Shown here piece by piece: positions 19,636 to 28,800 of a stretch of DNA of 64,000 nt. The DNA is from an uncultured Gemmata sp. (GTDB taxonomy: Bacteria; Planctomycetota; Planctomycetia; Gemmatales; Gemmataceae). The stretch lies in assembly GCA_937924775.1 (NCBI GenBank), contig CALDUT010000010.1:248001-312000 (forward strand), given 5' to 3'. The notes under the pieces were generated by a model. The model ran no database searches. It saw nothing but the letters and a program-made list of their open reading frames with translations, and was not told the DNA's origin. The stretch's first letter is position 1; every line of letters begins with the position of its first letter. Made by a program: the position numbers and the translations under genes.

Positions 19636-21909
19636 ATGAAATCGTTTTTACTCATTGCATCATTCATCACCATCGCAACGTGTTGGGGGATCGCGGCGGC
19701 TCCGCCGCTGGGGGCACCGGCCCAGGAAGTAGACACTTCATTTCTCAAGAAATACGCGGAAACACGGCGGTTCATGTTGGGGCGGCCGCAGAACCCGAAG
19801 GTGGCCCCCGACGGCAAAACCGTGCTATTTTTACGCGCTGCACCAAAGGATCCGAAACTGAAACTCTATGAATTCGATGTCGTAACGGGGCAGACGCGGG
19901 AATTGCTCTCCCCCGCAGCGCTACTGCAGGGTAATGAAGAGAATCTGACGCCAGAAGAAAAAGCCCGCCGGGAACGAATGCGTCTTTCCGCCGGAGGTTT
20001 TGCCGATTTTCATTTCAATCGCGATGGCAGCCAACTGTTGCTTCCACTTTCCGGGCGGTTGTTTGTCTTTGACCGTGCGACCCAGAAAGTGACAGAACTG
20101 AAGTCGGGTGAAACGGGGGCCATTGTTGATCCCAAATGGTCGCCAGATGGCCGTAAAATCGCGTATGTTCGGGGCTACGATGTGTACGTCGTGGATTTGG
20201 CTACCAATCAGGAATCACCGGTGACACGCGGGGGCAGTCTGCTGAAAACCCATGGGCTGGCGGAATTTGTCGCTCAGGAAGAAATGGGGCGGCTCAGTGG
20301 CTTTTGGTGGTCTCCCGACTCCCAATTCATCGCGTATGAAGAAGCCGACCACACCGGGGTGGAGACGTGGTATGTCGCCGACCCCTTCATGCCTGAGCAG
20401 AAGCCCCTGGAACAATTTTACCCGCGACCGGGCAAGAAAAACGTCCGTGTCCGCTTAGGCATTATCCCCGTGTCGGGGGGAGAAACCGTCTGGGTCAACT
20501 GGGATCGGCAGCAGTACGAATACCTCGCCGCGGTCAGGTGGCACTCCCTGGGCCCCCTCACCATTCAGGTCCAGGATCGTAAGCAGCAGAAACTGCTGCT
20601 GTTATCCGTGGATCCCAGAACGGGACAGACCAACAAGCTTCTGGAAGAAAACGACACGGCCTGGGTGAACCTGGCACAAGATGTCCCTGTTTATGAGACT
20701 GCCTTGGGCGGTTTCATTTGGCTGGGGACCGACACCGAGGGCGAGGCGGAATTGCAACTGCGAGATTCTCAAGGAATTTTGCGTGATGTGCTGGTTCCCG
20801 CCAAACAGCATCCGGAGAAAGTCTTGCAGGTATATTCAACACGGGACACCACCTTTGTGATATACACCGGAGGACCAGACCCCACCCAACAGCACGTTTT
20901 CCGCCACAAAACGCCCGTTCGGCTGCGTGATCCCAGTTCCGAAAATGACGAGCAGTTGACCAGCGAGCCGGGGATTCATGCCGCAGTAGTCGGAGTCCGG
21001 GGCAACCCCTACGTCATCACCTCCACGACGACACGCAGCATGCCCAAGAGCGTCGTTTTCAACCCCGAAGGGGTGCGCTTGGGGGAACTTCCGTCGGTCG
21101 CAGCGGAACCGGATTTGAAGATGGATTTGAACATCCTGCGTGTGGGTCGGGGGGATGATAGCTACCTAGCGGCGATCGTCCGGCCGCACGATTTCGACCC
21201 CAAGAAGAAATACCCGGTGATCGTGGATGTTTACGGTGGTCCCAAGCACGTTCATGTGATGCAAGCCCTGCGGAATTGGCTGATCCCGCAATGGCTGGCC
21301 AATCAAGGTTTCATTGTGGTGGCGATTGATAACCGCGGAACACCCGGCCGGGGTCGTGCGTGGGAGCGGGCGATCTACCAAAAGCTCGGCACTGTCCCGC
21401 TCGACGACCAAGTGAAAGGCTTGCGGCTGTTGTGCGAAAAATTCCCAGAAATGGACCCGGAACGGGTGGGTATGGTCGGGTGGTCGTTCGGCGGTTACAT
21501 GGCAGCGAATGCTGTGCTTCGCAAACCCGAGGTATTCACAGCCGCTGTCGCCGGGGCCCCGGTGACCGACTGGGAAGACTACGACACCCACTACACCGAA
21601 CGCTACATGGGCCTTCTCCCAGAATCCCAGAAACATTACGACGAGGCCAGCCTCATCCCCTTGGCCAAAAACTTGCAGCGACCCCTCCTTCTGGTTCACG
21701 GCACTGCCGACGACAACGTGTATTTCCGGCACAGCCTCAAGTTGACCAACGCCCTCTTCCGAGCCGGACGGGACTTCGAAGTGTTGCCCCTGCCAGGAAT
21801 CACTCACATGTATAGCTCCGATCCGGCCGTGATGGAGCAGTTGTGGGCTCGGACCGCCCGTTTCTTCCGACAGCATTTAGGTGAACCGAAGTTAGCTGAG
21901 GCGAAATAG
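19636..21909 (+). CDS. Dipeptidyl-peptidase IV-like serine peptidase (family S9)
   Basis: An exported peptidase expected to release N-terminal dipeptides. ATG 19636 is preferred over the frame opening at 19525 because it starts a clear signal peptide (KSFLLIASFITIATCWGIAAA). The propeller domain has DPP IV features, including the glutamate pair in LAEFVAQEEMGRLSGFWWSPD that anchors the substrate amino terminus. The catalytic domain carries the nucleophile in GMVGWSFGGYMAAN, the Asp in HGTADDNVYFRHS and the His in GITHMYSS. The product is 757 residues, the usual length. No operon partner. Confidence 0.9.
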   Translation: MKSFLLIASFITIATCWGIAAAPPLGAPAQEVDTSFLKKYAETRRFMLGRPQNPKVAPDGKTVLFLRAAPKDPKLKLYEFDVVTGQTRELLSPAALLQGNEENLTPEEKARRERMRLSAGGFADFHFNRDGSQLLLPLSGRLFVFDRATQKVTELKSGETGAIVDPKWSPDGRKIAYVRGYDVYVVDLATNQESPVTRGGSLLKTHGLAEFVAQEEMGRLSGFWWSPDSQFIAYEEADHTGVETWYVADPFMPEQKPLEQFYPRPGKKNVRVRLGIIPVSGGETVWVNWDRQQYEYLAAVRWHSLGPLTIQVQDRKQQKLLLLSVDPRTGQTNKLLEENDTAWVNLAQDVPVYETALGGFIWLGTDTEGEAELQLRDSQGILRDVLVPAKQHPEKVLQVYSTRDTTFVIYTGGPDPTQQHVFRHKTPVRLRDPSSENDEQLTSEPGIHAAVVGVRGNPYVITSTTTRSMPKSVVFNPEGVRLGELPSVAAEPDLKMDLNILRVGRGDDSYLAAIVRPHDFDPKKKYPVIVDVYGGPKHVHVMQALRNWLIPQWLANQGFIVVAIDNRGTPGRGRAWERAIYQKLGTVPLDDQVKGLRLLCEKFPEMDPERVGMVGWSFGGYMAANAVLRKPEVFTAAVAGAPVTDWEDYDTHYTERYMGLLPESQKHYDEASLIPLAKNLQRPLLLVHGTADDNVYFRHSLKLTNALFRAGRDFEVLPLPGITHMYSSDPAVMEQLWARTARFFRQHLGEPKLAEAK

Positions 21910-22173
21910 TGTCTGCGATCGCGTGTCCTAATGGAATCATCGCGAGAGAGGGTCCAGCAGTCTTTGGTAAGCGATGTGAGTCCGGTTTTAAAAAAACTAA
22001 AGGTAGGTCGTAGTGATTGCGTCTTCATTTGAAAAGTGATCTTGAGAATTTTCAGTGGTCTGTAACGGCTCGCGGTGCTAGCCGCTGGAAATTCTCCCCC
22101 TCCCGACTACGATAACGCTGGCGGGGCGGTTCCACACGTCGGGGCCGCCCCCCGTTCGTTTCTGGTGGCGGCC

Positions 22174-23256
22174 ATGGCGAATCTTCGTACCGCACTTTAT
22201 CCCTGGCATGTCGAGCATCAGGCCCGGATGGTTCCCTTTGGCGGCTGGGATATGCCGGTGCAGTATTCCGGGATCGCGGCCGAGCATCATGCCGTCCGTA
22301 CCGCGGTGGGGGTGTTCGACATTTCCCACATGGCCCGCGTGAATGTCCGCGGCCGCAACGCTATGGCCTTGCTGGAAAAGGTCTTTACCAACGCGGTGGC
22401 CACCATGAAGGTGGGGCAAGTCCGTTATGGACTGATTTGTAACGAGCAAGGGGGCATTCGCGACGACATTCTGGTCTATCGCTGGTCCGATTCATTCTCG
22501 GCTGTTATCAACGCGAGTAATCGAAAGAAAATCCTGGCTTGGTTGGACCAGCACCGCGAGGGGGAGGTCACCCTGGACGACCGCACCTTCGACACCACGA
22601 TGATCGCGGTTCAAGGCCCCCGGGCCGTGGACCTTGTTGCTGGAATATTCACCGATTCCGTCCGCAGTTTGAAATATTACTTTGCCAGGCCCCTGCGTTA
22701 TCGGGAGGTTGACGGATTTATCAGCCGGACGGGTTATACCGGGGAAGACGGTTTTGAGGTGGTGGTGCCCAGTGCTGTCGGACGGCTGTTGTGGGAGGAA
22801 TTGATCGGAGGGGGAGCCGTCCCCTGTGGATTGGGGGCTCGCGACACCCTCCGGCTGGAAGCCGGAATGCCCCTCTATGGCCACGAATTGACGGAGACCA
22901 TCGACCCTCTCCAGGCGGGGCTTGGCTGGGCGGTGAAATGGGACAAAGGGCCATTCATCGGTCGCACAGCCTTGGAGGCAGCCCGAACCGATACCACTCG
23001 GCCAGTACGGCTGGGGTTAGAGTTGGATAGCCCCCGGGCCGCACGCGAAGGGTGCCCGATCCTTGCCAACGGTGAAACCGTCGGGACGGTGACCAGCGGC
23101 ACCCTCAGTCCGTGGCTGAAGAAATCCGTGGCGATGGGTTATGTGCGGCCCGCGTTGGCAAGCCCCGGGACCCCCCTGGCGGTCGATGTGCGCGGGACGC
23201 TTCTCAACGCGACGGTCGTGCCATTACCGTTTTATCGCCGGCCCAAAACCACCTAG
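22174..23256 (+). CDS. gcvT: Glycine cleavage system T protein (aminomethyltransferase)
   Basis: The T protein takes the aminomethyl group from lipoyl-GcvH and gives methylene-tetrahydrofolate and ammonia. Family hallmarks are MVPFGGWDMPVQYSGIAAEHHAVR, GVFDISHMARV, VRYGLICNEQGGIRDDILVYR, FISRTGYTGEDGFEVVV and LRLEAGMPLYGHEL. ATG 22174 starts the protein at MANLRTALYPWH, as usual for GcvT; the frame opening at 22075 adds a low-complexity leader that matches nothing. The product is 360 residues. First gene of the gcvT-gcvH-gcvPA-gcvPB group. No glycine-riboswitch consensus is visible in the 265 bases upstream. Confidence 0.95.
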   Translation: MANLRTALYPWHVEHQARMVPFGGWDMPVQYSGIAAEHHAVRTAVGVFDISHMARVNVRGRNAMALLEKVFTNAVATMKVGQVRYGLICNEQGGIRDDILVYRWSDSFSAVINASNRKKILAWLDQHREGEVTLDDRTFDTTMIAVQGPRAVDLVAGIFTDSVRSLKYYFARPLRYREVDGFISRTGYTGEDGFEVVVPSAVGRLLWEELIGGGAVPCGLGARDTLRLEAGMPLYGHELTETIDPLQAGLGWAVKWDKGPFIGRTALEAARTDTTRPVRLGLELDSPRAAREGCPILANGETVGTVTSGTLSPWLKKSVAMGYVRPALASPGTPLAVDVRGTLLNATVVPLPFYRRPKTT

Positions 23257-23352
23257 GGCGAACTCTTCCTCTTCCCGAACGAGTTCGACCACATAACGAC
23301 AAGAAATCCGCATAACCACGCGGACTCATCGCGCGATTGACGAGGTGCTGTG

Positions 23353-23766
23353 ATGTCAAATCCGACCAATTTGCGTTACCTACCCACCCACGAATGGGCC
23401 CGGCTGGAAGGCGACATAGTCACGGTGGGGGTCACCGCGTTTGCCATCGAGCAATTAACGGAACCCACCTATTTAGAGCTGCCCCCCGTGGGTACGGCAG
23501 TGAAAGCCGGCGAAAAATTCGGTATCATCGAATCCTACAAATCCACCTCAGACCTTTATTCCCCCGTCAGCGGCACCGTCATTGAACGCAACGAACCGCT
23601 CGTCGATGATCCCGCCACCAAACGCAAAGGCGATCCCAAACCGGTCAACGACGATCCCTTCGGTGCCGGCTGGATGCTGAAAATCCGACTGGCACCCGGA
23701 GCTACGCTCGACCACCTGCTAACCGCTGAACAATACGACGCCCAATTGGCTTCGGAAGGTCACTGA
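23353..23766 (+). CDS. gcvH: Glycine cleavage system H protein (lipoyl carrier)
   Basis: The lipoylated shuttle protein of the glycine cleavage system. RYLPTHEWARLEGD opens the fold. The lipoyl lysine is Lys63 in GIIESYKSTSDLYSPVSG, where most homologues read ESVKA. TYLELPPVGTAVKAGE precedes it, and GAGWMLKIRL is the usual C-terminal motif. At 137 residues it has the normal length. ATG 23353 is used rather than the adjacent GTG; GAGGT lies upstream. It follows gcvT by 96 bases. Confidence 0.95.
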   Translation: MSNPTNLRYLPTHEWARLEGDIVTVGVTAFAIEQLTEPTYLELPPVGTAVKAGEKFGIIESYKSTSDLYSPVSGTVIERNEPLVDDPATKRKGDPKPVNDDPFGAGWMLKIRLAPGATLDHLLTAEQYDAQLASEGH

Positions 23767-23922
23767 AGGCCGCTTTCGTCGGTGTGGACTTCGAGGCCCA
23801 CTTCGCAAAACCCCGTTGGCTGGGACGGGTGTTTGCGGTTGACCAACAACAAACGATGACTCACGCAACGTCGCCGAGGTCACATAACATCCGCTCGCTT
23901 GGGTTCGACAAAGGGTCCTGCC

Positions 23923-25269
23923 GTGCCATACATCCTCAACACCCCCGACGATGAAAAGGCGATGCTCGCCGCTATTGGGGTTTCATCGATCGAAGACCTC
24001 TTTGCCAAAGTTCCTCCGGAAGTTCGCCTCAACCGGCTGCTGAACATTCCCGGTCCGATGGCGGAGATGGAATTGCAGGCCCATGTCTTGCGGTTATTGG
24101 CCAAAAACCAATCCGCGGCCAATACCATCTGCTTTCTCGGCGGCGGGGCTTACGATCATTTCATCCCCAGTGTCGTCGATGTGATCGCGGGTCGGAGTGA
24201 GTACTACACGGCGTATACGCCCTATCAGGCGGAAGCCTCGCAGGGCACATTGCAGGCGATATTTGAATATCAATCGCTGATGTGCGTTCTCACGGGCATG
24301 GATGTGGCCAATGCCAGCCTCTACGACGGCGGCTCGGCCACGGCGGAAGCGATGCTCATGGCTTTGGGGATCACCAAGCGGAGCGAAGTTGTTGTCGCCG
24401 AAAGCGTCCATCCTGAATACCGACAAGTTCTCGCCACCTACGCGGCCAACCTGAATTGCCAACTGCGGACTGTGCCTACTCCCGAAGGTTTTTTGAATCC
24501 CAACGATATTCGGGCTTGCCTGAGTGAGGCCACGGCATGTATAATTGTACAGTCGCCGAACTTCTTCGGCCACCTGGAGGACATGGAGGCTGTGGCCGCG
24601 GCGGCCCATAGCGTGGGGGGGCTTTTCGTGGCCAGCTTCGATCCCATCAGTCTGGGGATTCTCCAGCGGCCCGGGGATTATAGGGCCGACATCGCCGTTG
24701 CTGAAGGGCAGGGGCTTGGGGTTCCATTGCAGTTCGGAGGGCCATATTTGGGTATTTTGACCTGCCGCGACGACCCGCGGTTTCTTCGCAAAATTCCTGG
24801 CCGGCTCGTGGGGGAAACGGTCGATCGTCATGGCCAGCGCTGTTGGGTACTCACCCTCCAGCCACGGGAGCAGCACATTGCCCGGGCCAACGCGACCAGC
24901 AACATCTGCACCAATCAGGGCCTGCTGGCCCTTCGGGCTGCGGTCTATCTGACCGCATTAGGGCCGCAAGGGCTGAAGGAAACCGCGGAGCTGTGTACCC
25001 GCAAAGCCCATTACGCTGCCGAGCAACTGACACGCATACCCGGTGTGTCGTTACGCTTCCGCACCCCGTTTTTCAAGGAATTCACACTGCGTGTACCCGG
25101 CGATCCGATCAACCTTCTGGCGAAGCTCCGCAGCGCTGGTTTCCTCGCAGGGCTGCCTCTGGGCCGCTGGTACCCGCACTTGGCCGATTGCATCAGCATC
25201 GCAGTGACCGAACAACGCACCCAAGCTGAAATCGATGGCTTGGCGGCAGCGCTTCGCGATTGCCTGTGA
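23923..25269 (+). CDS. gcvPA: Glycine dehydrogenase (decarboxylating) subunit 1
   Basis: The N-terminal half of a split P protein. With GcvPB it decarboxylates glycine and loads the aminomethyl group on GcvH. Conserved stretches are FLGGGAYDHFIPSVVD, YYTAYTPYQAEASQGTLQAI, ASLYDGGSATAEAMLMA, VQSPNFFGHLEDM, and GRLVGETVD with QPREQHIARANATSNICTNQ. GTG 23923 (MPYILNTPDDEKAML) is preferred because AAGGG lies upstream and homologues begin this way; the frame extends to TTG 23899. The product is 448 residues. It is followed by a small ORF before gcvPB. Confidence 0.94.
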   Translation: MPYILNTPDDEKAMLAAIGVSSIEDLFAKVPPEVRLNRLLNIPGPMAEMELQAHVLRLLAKNQSAANTICFLGGGAYDHFIPSVVDVIAGRSEYYTAYTPYQAEASQGTLQAIFEYQSLMCVLTGMDVANASLYDGGSATAEAMLMALGITKRSEVVVAESVHPEYRQVLATYAANLNCQLRTVPTPEGFLNPNDIRACLSEATACIIVQSPNFFGHLEDMEAVAAAAHSVGGLFVASFDPISLGILQRPGDYRADIAVAEGQGLGVPLQFGGPYLGILTCRDDPRFLRKIPGRLVGETVDRHGQRCWVLTLQPREQHIARANATSNICTNQGLLALRAAVYLTALGPQGLKETAELCTRKAHYAAEQLTRIPGVSLRFRTPFFKEFTLRVPGDPINLLAKLRSAGFLAGLPLGRWYPHLADCISIAVTEQRTQAEIDGLAAALRDCL

Positions 25270-25411
25270 GGACAAGCCGCTTGGCACCACCTCTGGAGCT
25301 GGAGGTGAGACGGTGAACGAGAAGGTAAAGATCTCCTGGTAGCCCTCGGTCGAACTAAGGATGAACGCCGCGGCATGGCTAGTGCTAGCAGAATGGGGAC
25401 TACGAGTTTTC

Positions 25412-25684
25412 ATGCGTCATGAACAAATTCGTCAACTGTTGACCGCTCAGCCTTTCCGGCCATTGACGATCTTTCTGCCGGAAGGGCGCAGCGTGGAGGT
25501 TTTTCACCACGATTTTGCCTCACTGTCGCCCGATGGGCGAACACTTGTCGTTTCGGATCGGGATGGGGTGATGAATATCATCGACGTGATGCTCATCACG
25601 AGTGTTCCAATCGACCCGTCCTCCCCAATATCGACGCCACCGACTGTTCTGAACCCCGCATCCGACAACCCGCGAAACCCATGA
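25412..25684 (+). CDS. Small conserved-looking protein between gcvPA and gcvPB
   Basis: A 90-residue protein starting at ATG 25412 (RHEQIRQLLTAQPFRPLTIF); the frame is open from 25361. Its stop overlaps the gcvPB start (ATGA at 25681-25684), so the two are translationally coupled. The pattern RQLLTAQPFRPLTIFLPEGRSVEVFHHDFASLSPDGRTLVV resembles a small family of unknown function I associate with planctomycete and other genomes (a DELRxxLxxxPFRPFxI-type domain). No catalytic motif, signal peptide or membrane helix is visible. The C-terminus is Pro/Ser-rich. The coupling suggests it is made with the P protein, but no function can be assigned. Confidence 0.7.
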   Translation: MRHEQIRQLLTAQPFRPLTIFLPEGRSVEVFHHDFASLSPDGRTLVVSDRDGVMNIIDVMLITSVPIDPSSPISTPPTVLNPASDNPRNP

Positions 25685-27171
25685 ACAACACGCAATCGAC
25701 CGAAGTTCTCTTTGAGTTCTCCAAACCCGGGCGGCGGTGTCACCGCGTGCCGGCCTGCGATGTCCCCTCGCCGCAGCCTTTGTCGGAGCTGATTCCAGCC
25801 AACTTCTTGGCAAAAAGCTCCCCGGCACTACCCGAAGTGGGCGAAATCGACCTCATTCGCCACTTTACCAATCTTTCAACGCGGAACATGAGCATTGATA
25901 CCAATTTCTACCCGCTCGGTTCCTGCACCATGAAATACAACCCGAAGCGGCACGAACGCCTCGCGTCTCTGCCGGGATTCGCGGCACTGCACCCGTTGCA
26001 GGACGATAGCACGCTGCAAGGAATCCTCGAAATTCTCTATGAAATGCAGCAATTCCTCGCGGAAATCAGTGGACTGCCCGCAGTGTCGCTCCAGCCCGCC
26101 GCCGGGGCCCAAGGGGAATTGACGGCCCTCTATGTCGCCGCCGCCTACTTCCGCGACAAAGGCGAAACGCATCGGCGAAAGGTTCTCGTCCCCGATTCGG
26201 CCCATGGCACCAACCCGGCCAGCGCCGCATTGGCTGGCTTCGATACGGTGACCATCAAAAGCGGACTCGATGGTTTAGTCGATCTCCACGATCTCAAGAC
26301 CAAACTCAGCGATGATACGGCCGTCTTCATGATCACCAATCCCAACACCTTGGGTTTATTCGAAACGCAGATCAAAACCATCACGGATTGGCTGCACGCG
26401 AAGGGAGCCCTGGTTTATCTTGATGGTGCGAACATGAACGCCATCCTTGGTATTACCCGGCCGGGTGACTTTGGCGCGGATATGCAGCACTACAATGTTC
26501 ACAAAACCTTCACCGGCCCGCATGGTGGTGGCGGTCCTGGGAGTGGCCCTATCGCCGTTCGCGACTTTCTAGCACCGTACCTGCCCGCCCCGATTGTGGT
26601 CAAAGAGGGGGATCAATACCGTTTGAACTACGACATGCCCAAGTCGATTGGTCGGGTAAGGAGTTTCTTCGGCAATGTCGGCATCCTTTTCCGCGGCTAT
26701 TGCTACATCCGGACATTGGGGGCTGAGGGGCTCAAGCGTGTCGCGCAACACGCGGTGCTGAATGCCAACTACCTGCGCACGCGGGTGGCCCAAATCTTCG
26801 ATATTCCTCATCCGGGCCCGTGTATGCATGAGTTTGTCGCTTCGGCCCGTTCGCTTCTGCGGGAACGCAAGATCTCGGCGAAAGACATCTGCAAACGGCT
26901 GCTCGACTACAGCTTTCACGCCCCCACCGTCTACTTCCCTCTGGTGGTTCCCGAAGCCTTAATGATGGAACCTACCGAAACGGAAAGCAAAGAGACACTC
27001 GATGCTTTCGCGAATACACTTGCCCGAATCCAAGACGAAGACCCAGAGATCGTTCGCACCGCTCCGCATACACACATCGTCAGCCGGCCTGACGAAGTGA
27101 AAGCAGCCAAAGACCAAAAACTGCGTTGGAAACCACCCACAGCGACCAGTTCGTTATCTCACGAACGCTAG
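25681..27171 (+). CDS. gcvPB: Glycine dehydrogenase (decarboxylating) subunit 2
   Basis: The PLP-binding half of the split P protein. NMSIDTNFYPLGSCTMKYNP is the family hallmark, followed by SLQPAAGAQGELTAL, PDSAHGTNPASAALAGF and DGANMNAILGITRPGDFGAD. The PLP lysine is in NVHKTFTGPHGGGGPGSGP. The C-terminal region (SYHAPTVYFP-like, read here as SFHAPTVYFPLVVPEALM, then PTETESKETLDAF) is normal. The product is 496 residues. Its start overlaps the stop of the small ORF, which itself follows gcvPA. Confidence 0.95.
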   Translation: MNNTQSTEVLFEFSKPGRRCHRVPACDVPSPQPLSELIPANFLAKSSPALPEVGEIDLIRHFTNLSTRNMSIDTNFYPLGSCTMKYNPKRHERLASLPGFAALHPLQDDSTLQGILEILYEMQQFLAEISGLPAVSLQPAAGAQGELTALYVAAAYFRDKGETHRRKVLVPDSAHGTNPASAALAGFDTVTIKSGLDGLVDLHDLKTKLSDDTAVFMITNPNTLGLFETQIKTITDWLHAKGALVYLDGANMNAILGITRPGDFGADMQHYNVHKTFTGPHGGGGPGSGPIAVRDFLAPYLPAPIVVKEGDQYRLNYDMPKSIGRVRSFFGNVGILFRGYCYIRTLGAEGLKRVAQHAVLNANYLRTRVAQIFDIPHPGPCMHEFVASARSLLRERKISAKDICKRLLDYSFHAPTVYFPLVVPEALMMEPTETESKETLDAFANTLARIQDEDPEIVRTAPHTHIVSRPDEVKAAKDQKLRWKPPTATSSLSHER

Positions 27172-27193
27172 TCGCGGACTCGACGAGGTGACC

Positions 27194-27544
27194 ATGGCCG
27201 ACAACAACGTGCCCCGGATGATCGTGACCACCACCATGAGCGTGGAAGGTTACGAGGTAGTAGAGTATCTCGGAGTTGTCCGGGGAATTGTGGTCCGGGC
27301 AACCTCGATCACCCAGGGAATCCGCGGGGCCTTCAAGAGCTTCATTGGTGGCAATGTCGCGGCTTATGAAGAAGTGTGCGAAGCCGCGCGCTCGGAGGCC
27401 TTCAAGAAGATGGCCCGGCAAGCTCACGAAATCGGGGCCGACGCGGTGATCGGAGTGGCCTACGATGCCACCGAATTCACACCCGGCACCACCGAGGTGC
27501 TGGCCTACGGAACCGCGGTGACACTCCGGCGCAAACCCGGCTAA
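27194..27544 (+). CDS. YbjQ/UPF0145-family protein
   Basis: A 116-residue cytoplasmic protein of the YbjQ family, which forms pentamers and is annotated as heavy-metal-binding without firm proof. The fold is seen in MIVTTTMSVEGYEVVEYLGVV, GIVVRATSITQGI, the alpha helix ARSEAFKKMARQAHEIGADAVIGVAYD, and the end EVLAYGTAVTLRR. ATG 27194 has GAGGTG upstream; a GTG at 27188 is in frame. It lies 22 bases after gcvPB and may be co-transcribed with it. Confidence 0.88.
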   Translation: MADNNVPRMIVTTTMSVEGYEVVEYLGVVRGIVVRATSITQGIRGAFKSFIGGNVAAYEEVCEAARSEAFKKMARQAHEIGADAVIGVAYDATEFTPGTTEVLAYGTAVTLRRKPG

Positions 27545-27652
27545 TTCACAATAAGTCCCTATTTAAGCAGGATTTGTGGCGAGACAACGTCAGTAACTCC
27601 CTTTGCGGAAACCGCACACGCAGCCAGCTGCGCGATCCATCAGAAGAAGGGG

Positions 27653-28051
27653 TTAATTCTCGGCGGGGGAACTTTCTGGTTTTTTCGACTCCAAAACCTT
27701 GGTCACGGTTTCCAACAGGCGCTCCATCGCGAAAGGCTTGCGGATGTAATCGACCACGCCCAAGTATTCCGCATAAACTTTGTGCCTGCTGCCCTCGTTG
27801 GCCGTGATCATGATGATCGGCGGGGTATCGCTTTTATCCTTGAAGTGTTCGAGAACGGGATAACCTCCCATCCGCGGCATCATCATATCCAGAATGACCA
27901 AATCGGGGCGGTGATTGTAAATCGCTTGCTTGCCCTGATGTCCGTCGTGGGCTTGAATCACGCGATAGCCTTGGCGTTCCAGCACCACCCGCATGGCATC
28001 GACCAATTCGCGGTCATCATCCACAAGCAAAATCAACTTCTGTTCTGCCAT
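27653..28051 (-). CDS. Single-domain response regulator (CheY-like receiver)
   Basis: A 132-residue stand-alone receiver domain. The acidic pocket is LLVDDDREL, the phosphoacceptor is Asp55 in LVILDMMMPRMGGYPVL, the switch Thr is in IIMITANEGS, and the conserved Lys is in DYIRKPF. There is no output domain, only a short charged tail. No histidine kinase is encoded nearby, so its partner is elsewhere. The gene is convergent with the YbjQ-type gene. Confidence 0.92.
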   Translation of the reverse strand: MAEQKLILLVDDDRELVDAMRVVLERQGYRVIQAHDGHQGKQAIYNHRPDLVILDMMMPRMGGYPVLEHFKDKSDTPPIIMITANEGSRHKVYAEYLGVVDYIRKPFAMERLLETVTKVLESKKPESSPAEN

Positions 28052-28348
28052 GACGAATCCTCTGAAGGCACCGACCTTTTCATCTTACTTTACCAAGCCA
28101 GGTGAAGTCCGTCCGGGGGAAATTGGGGTACCGGACGTTCAGACGCTGGGCTTTTTCCCAAAAGCTTCACGCTTGGAAGAACGAGGTGGAGTTTGGGAAG
28201 ACATTTTGACCATTGGCCCTCGGTGTGGGTGATCGCTGCTGCTGATTCAAGCGAGAATTTGAAACAATATCATAACATCCTGTTGGCTGACCTGAGTTTC
28301 GCTCAGCTTCTCGGTAGCGCGGTGAGCATGACTCTCGGAGCCGCGCCG

Positions 28349-28735
28349 ATGGCCATTTCCCGCTGCCCCCGATGTGATCATGTTTTCTCGCTTCAGAAAA
28401 TTATCGAGCAATGGTGTGGCGAATGTGGCCTGCGGATTCCTGAAGTATTCAAAGAGGCTCGCCCCAAGCCGCATTAGCAGCATCCCCACCCGCTGCCACC
28501 ACCATCTGTAGAGACTCAAGCCGAACGTAGCCAAGAGGTTGCGACGCGGCTCGCGGGATTGCTCTTATTGTTGGGAGGAATTGTTATCGGTCTGGCCTGC
28601 TTGGGATGGGGGATTAATCGGACGTTCACTAGCGGCGAGCTGAGCCTACCAGCCTTGGTGGGCGGTGGCGCCGCGGTCGTGACGGTTGTGGCGGGAGTCG
28701 TCCTGATGACGCGAACCGAACCGAGTGAATCGTGA
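28349..28735 (+). pseudogene. Zinc-ribbon / two-helix membrane protein split by an in-frame TAG
   Basis: From ATG 28349 the frame gives a CPRCDHVFSLQ...WCGECGLRIPE zinc ribbon (CxxC...CxxC) and then stops at TAG 28475-28477. The same frame continues without interruption to TGA 28733-28735. It encodes a Pro/His linker, a charged stretch (ETQAERSQEVATRLAG), two hydrophobic segments (LLLLLGGIVIGLACLGWGI and LPALVGGGAAVVTVVAGVV) and a short tail. A zinc ribbon followed by a linker and membrane helices is a common small-protein layout, so the two parts look like one gene with a C-to-T change of CAG to TAG. Alternatives are a sequencing error, readthrough, or two separate small proteins. Confidence 0.55.
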
Positions 28736-28800
28736 GTGATATATTGAAACAATGTTCACATCGGTCATGATGATTGTGTCAATTCTTGGGCACCCACGGC

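Noticed and set aside
21910-22173. Possible glycine riboswitch before gcvT
   Set aside because: The region was read for the aptamer's conserved elements and none could be aligned; a covariance-model search would be decisive.
28516-28752. Open frame of 78 codons on the minus strand
   Set aside because: Opposite the second half of the TAG-split membrane gene, which has better features.
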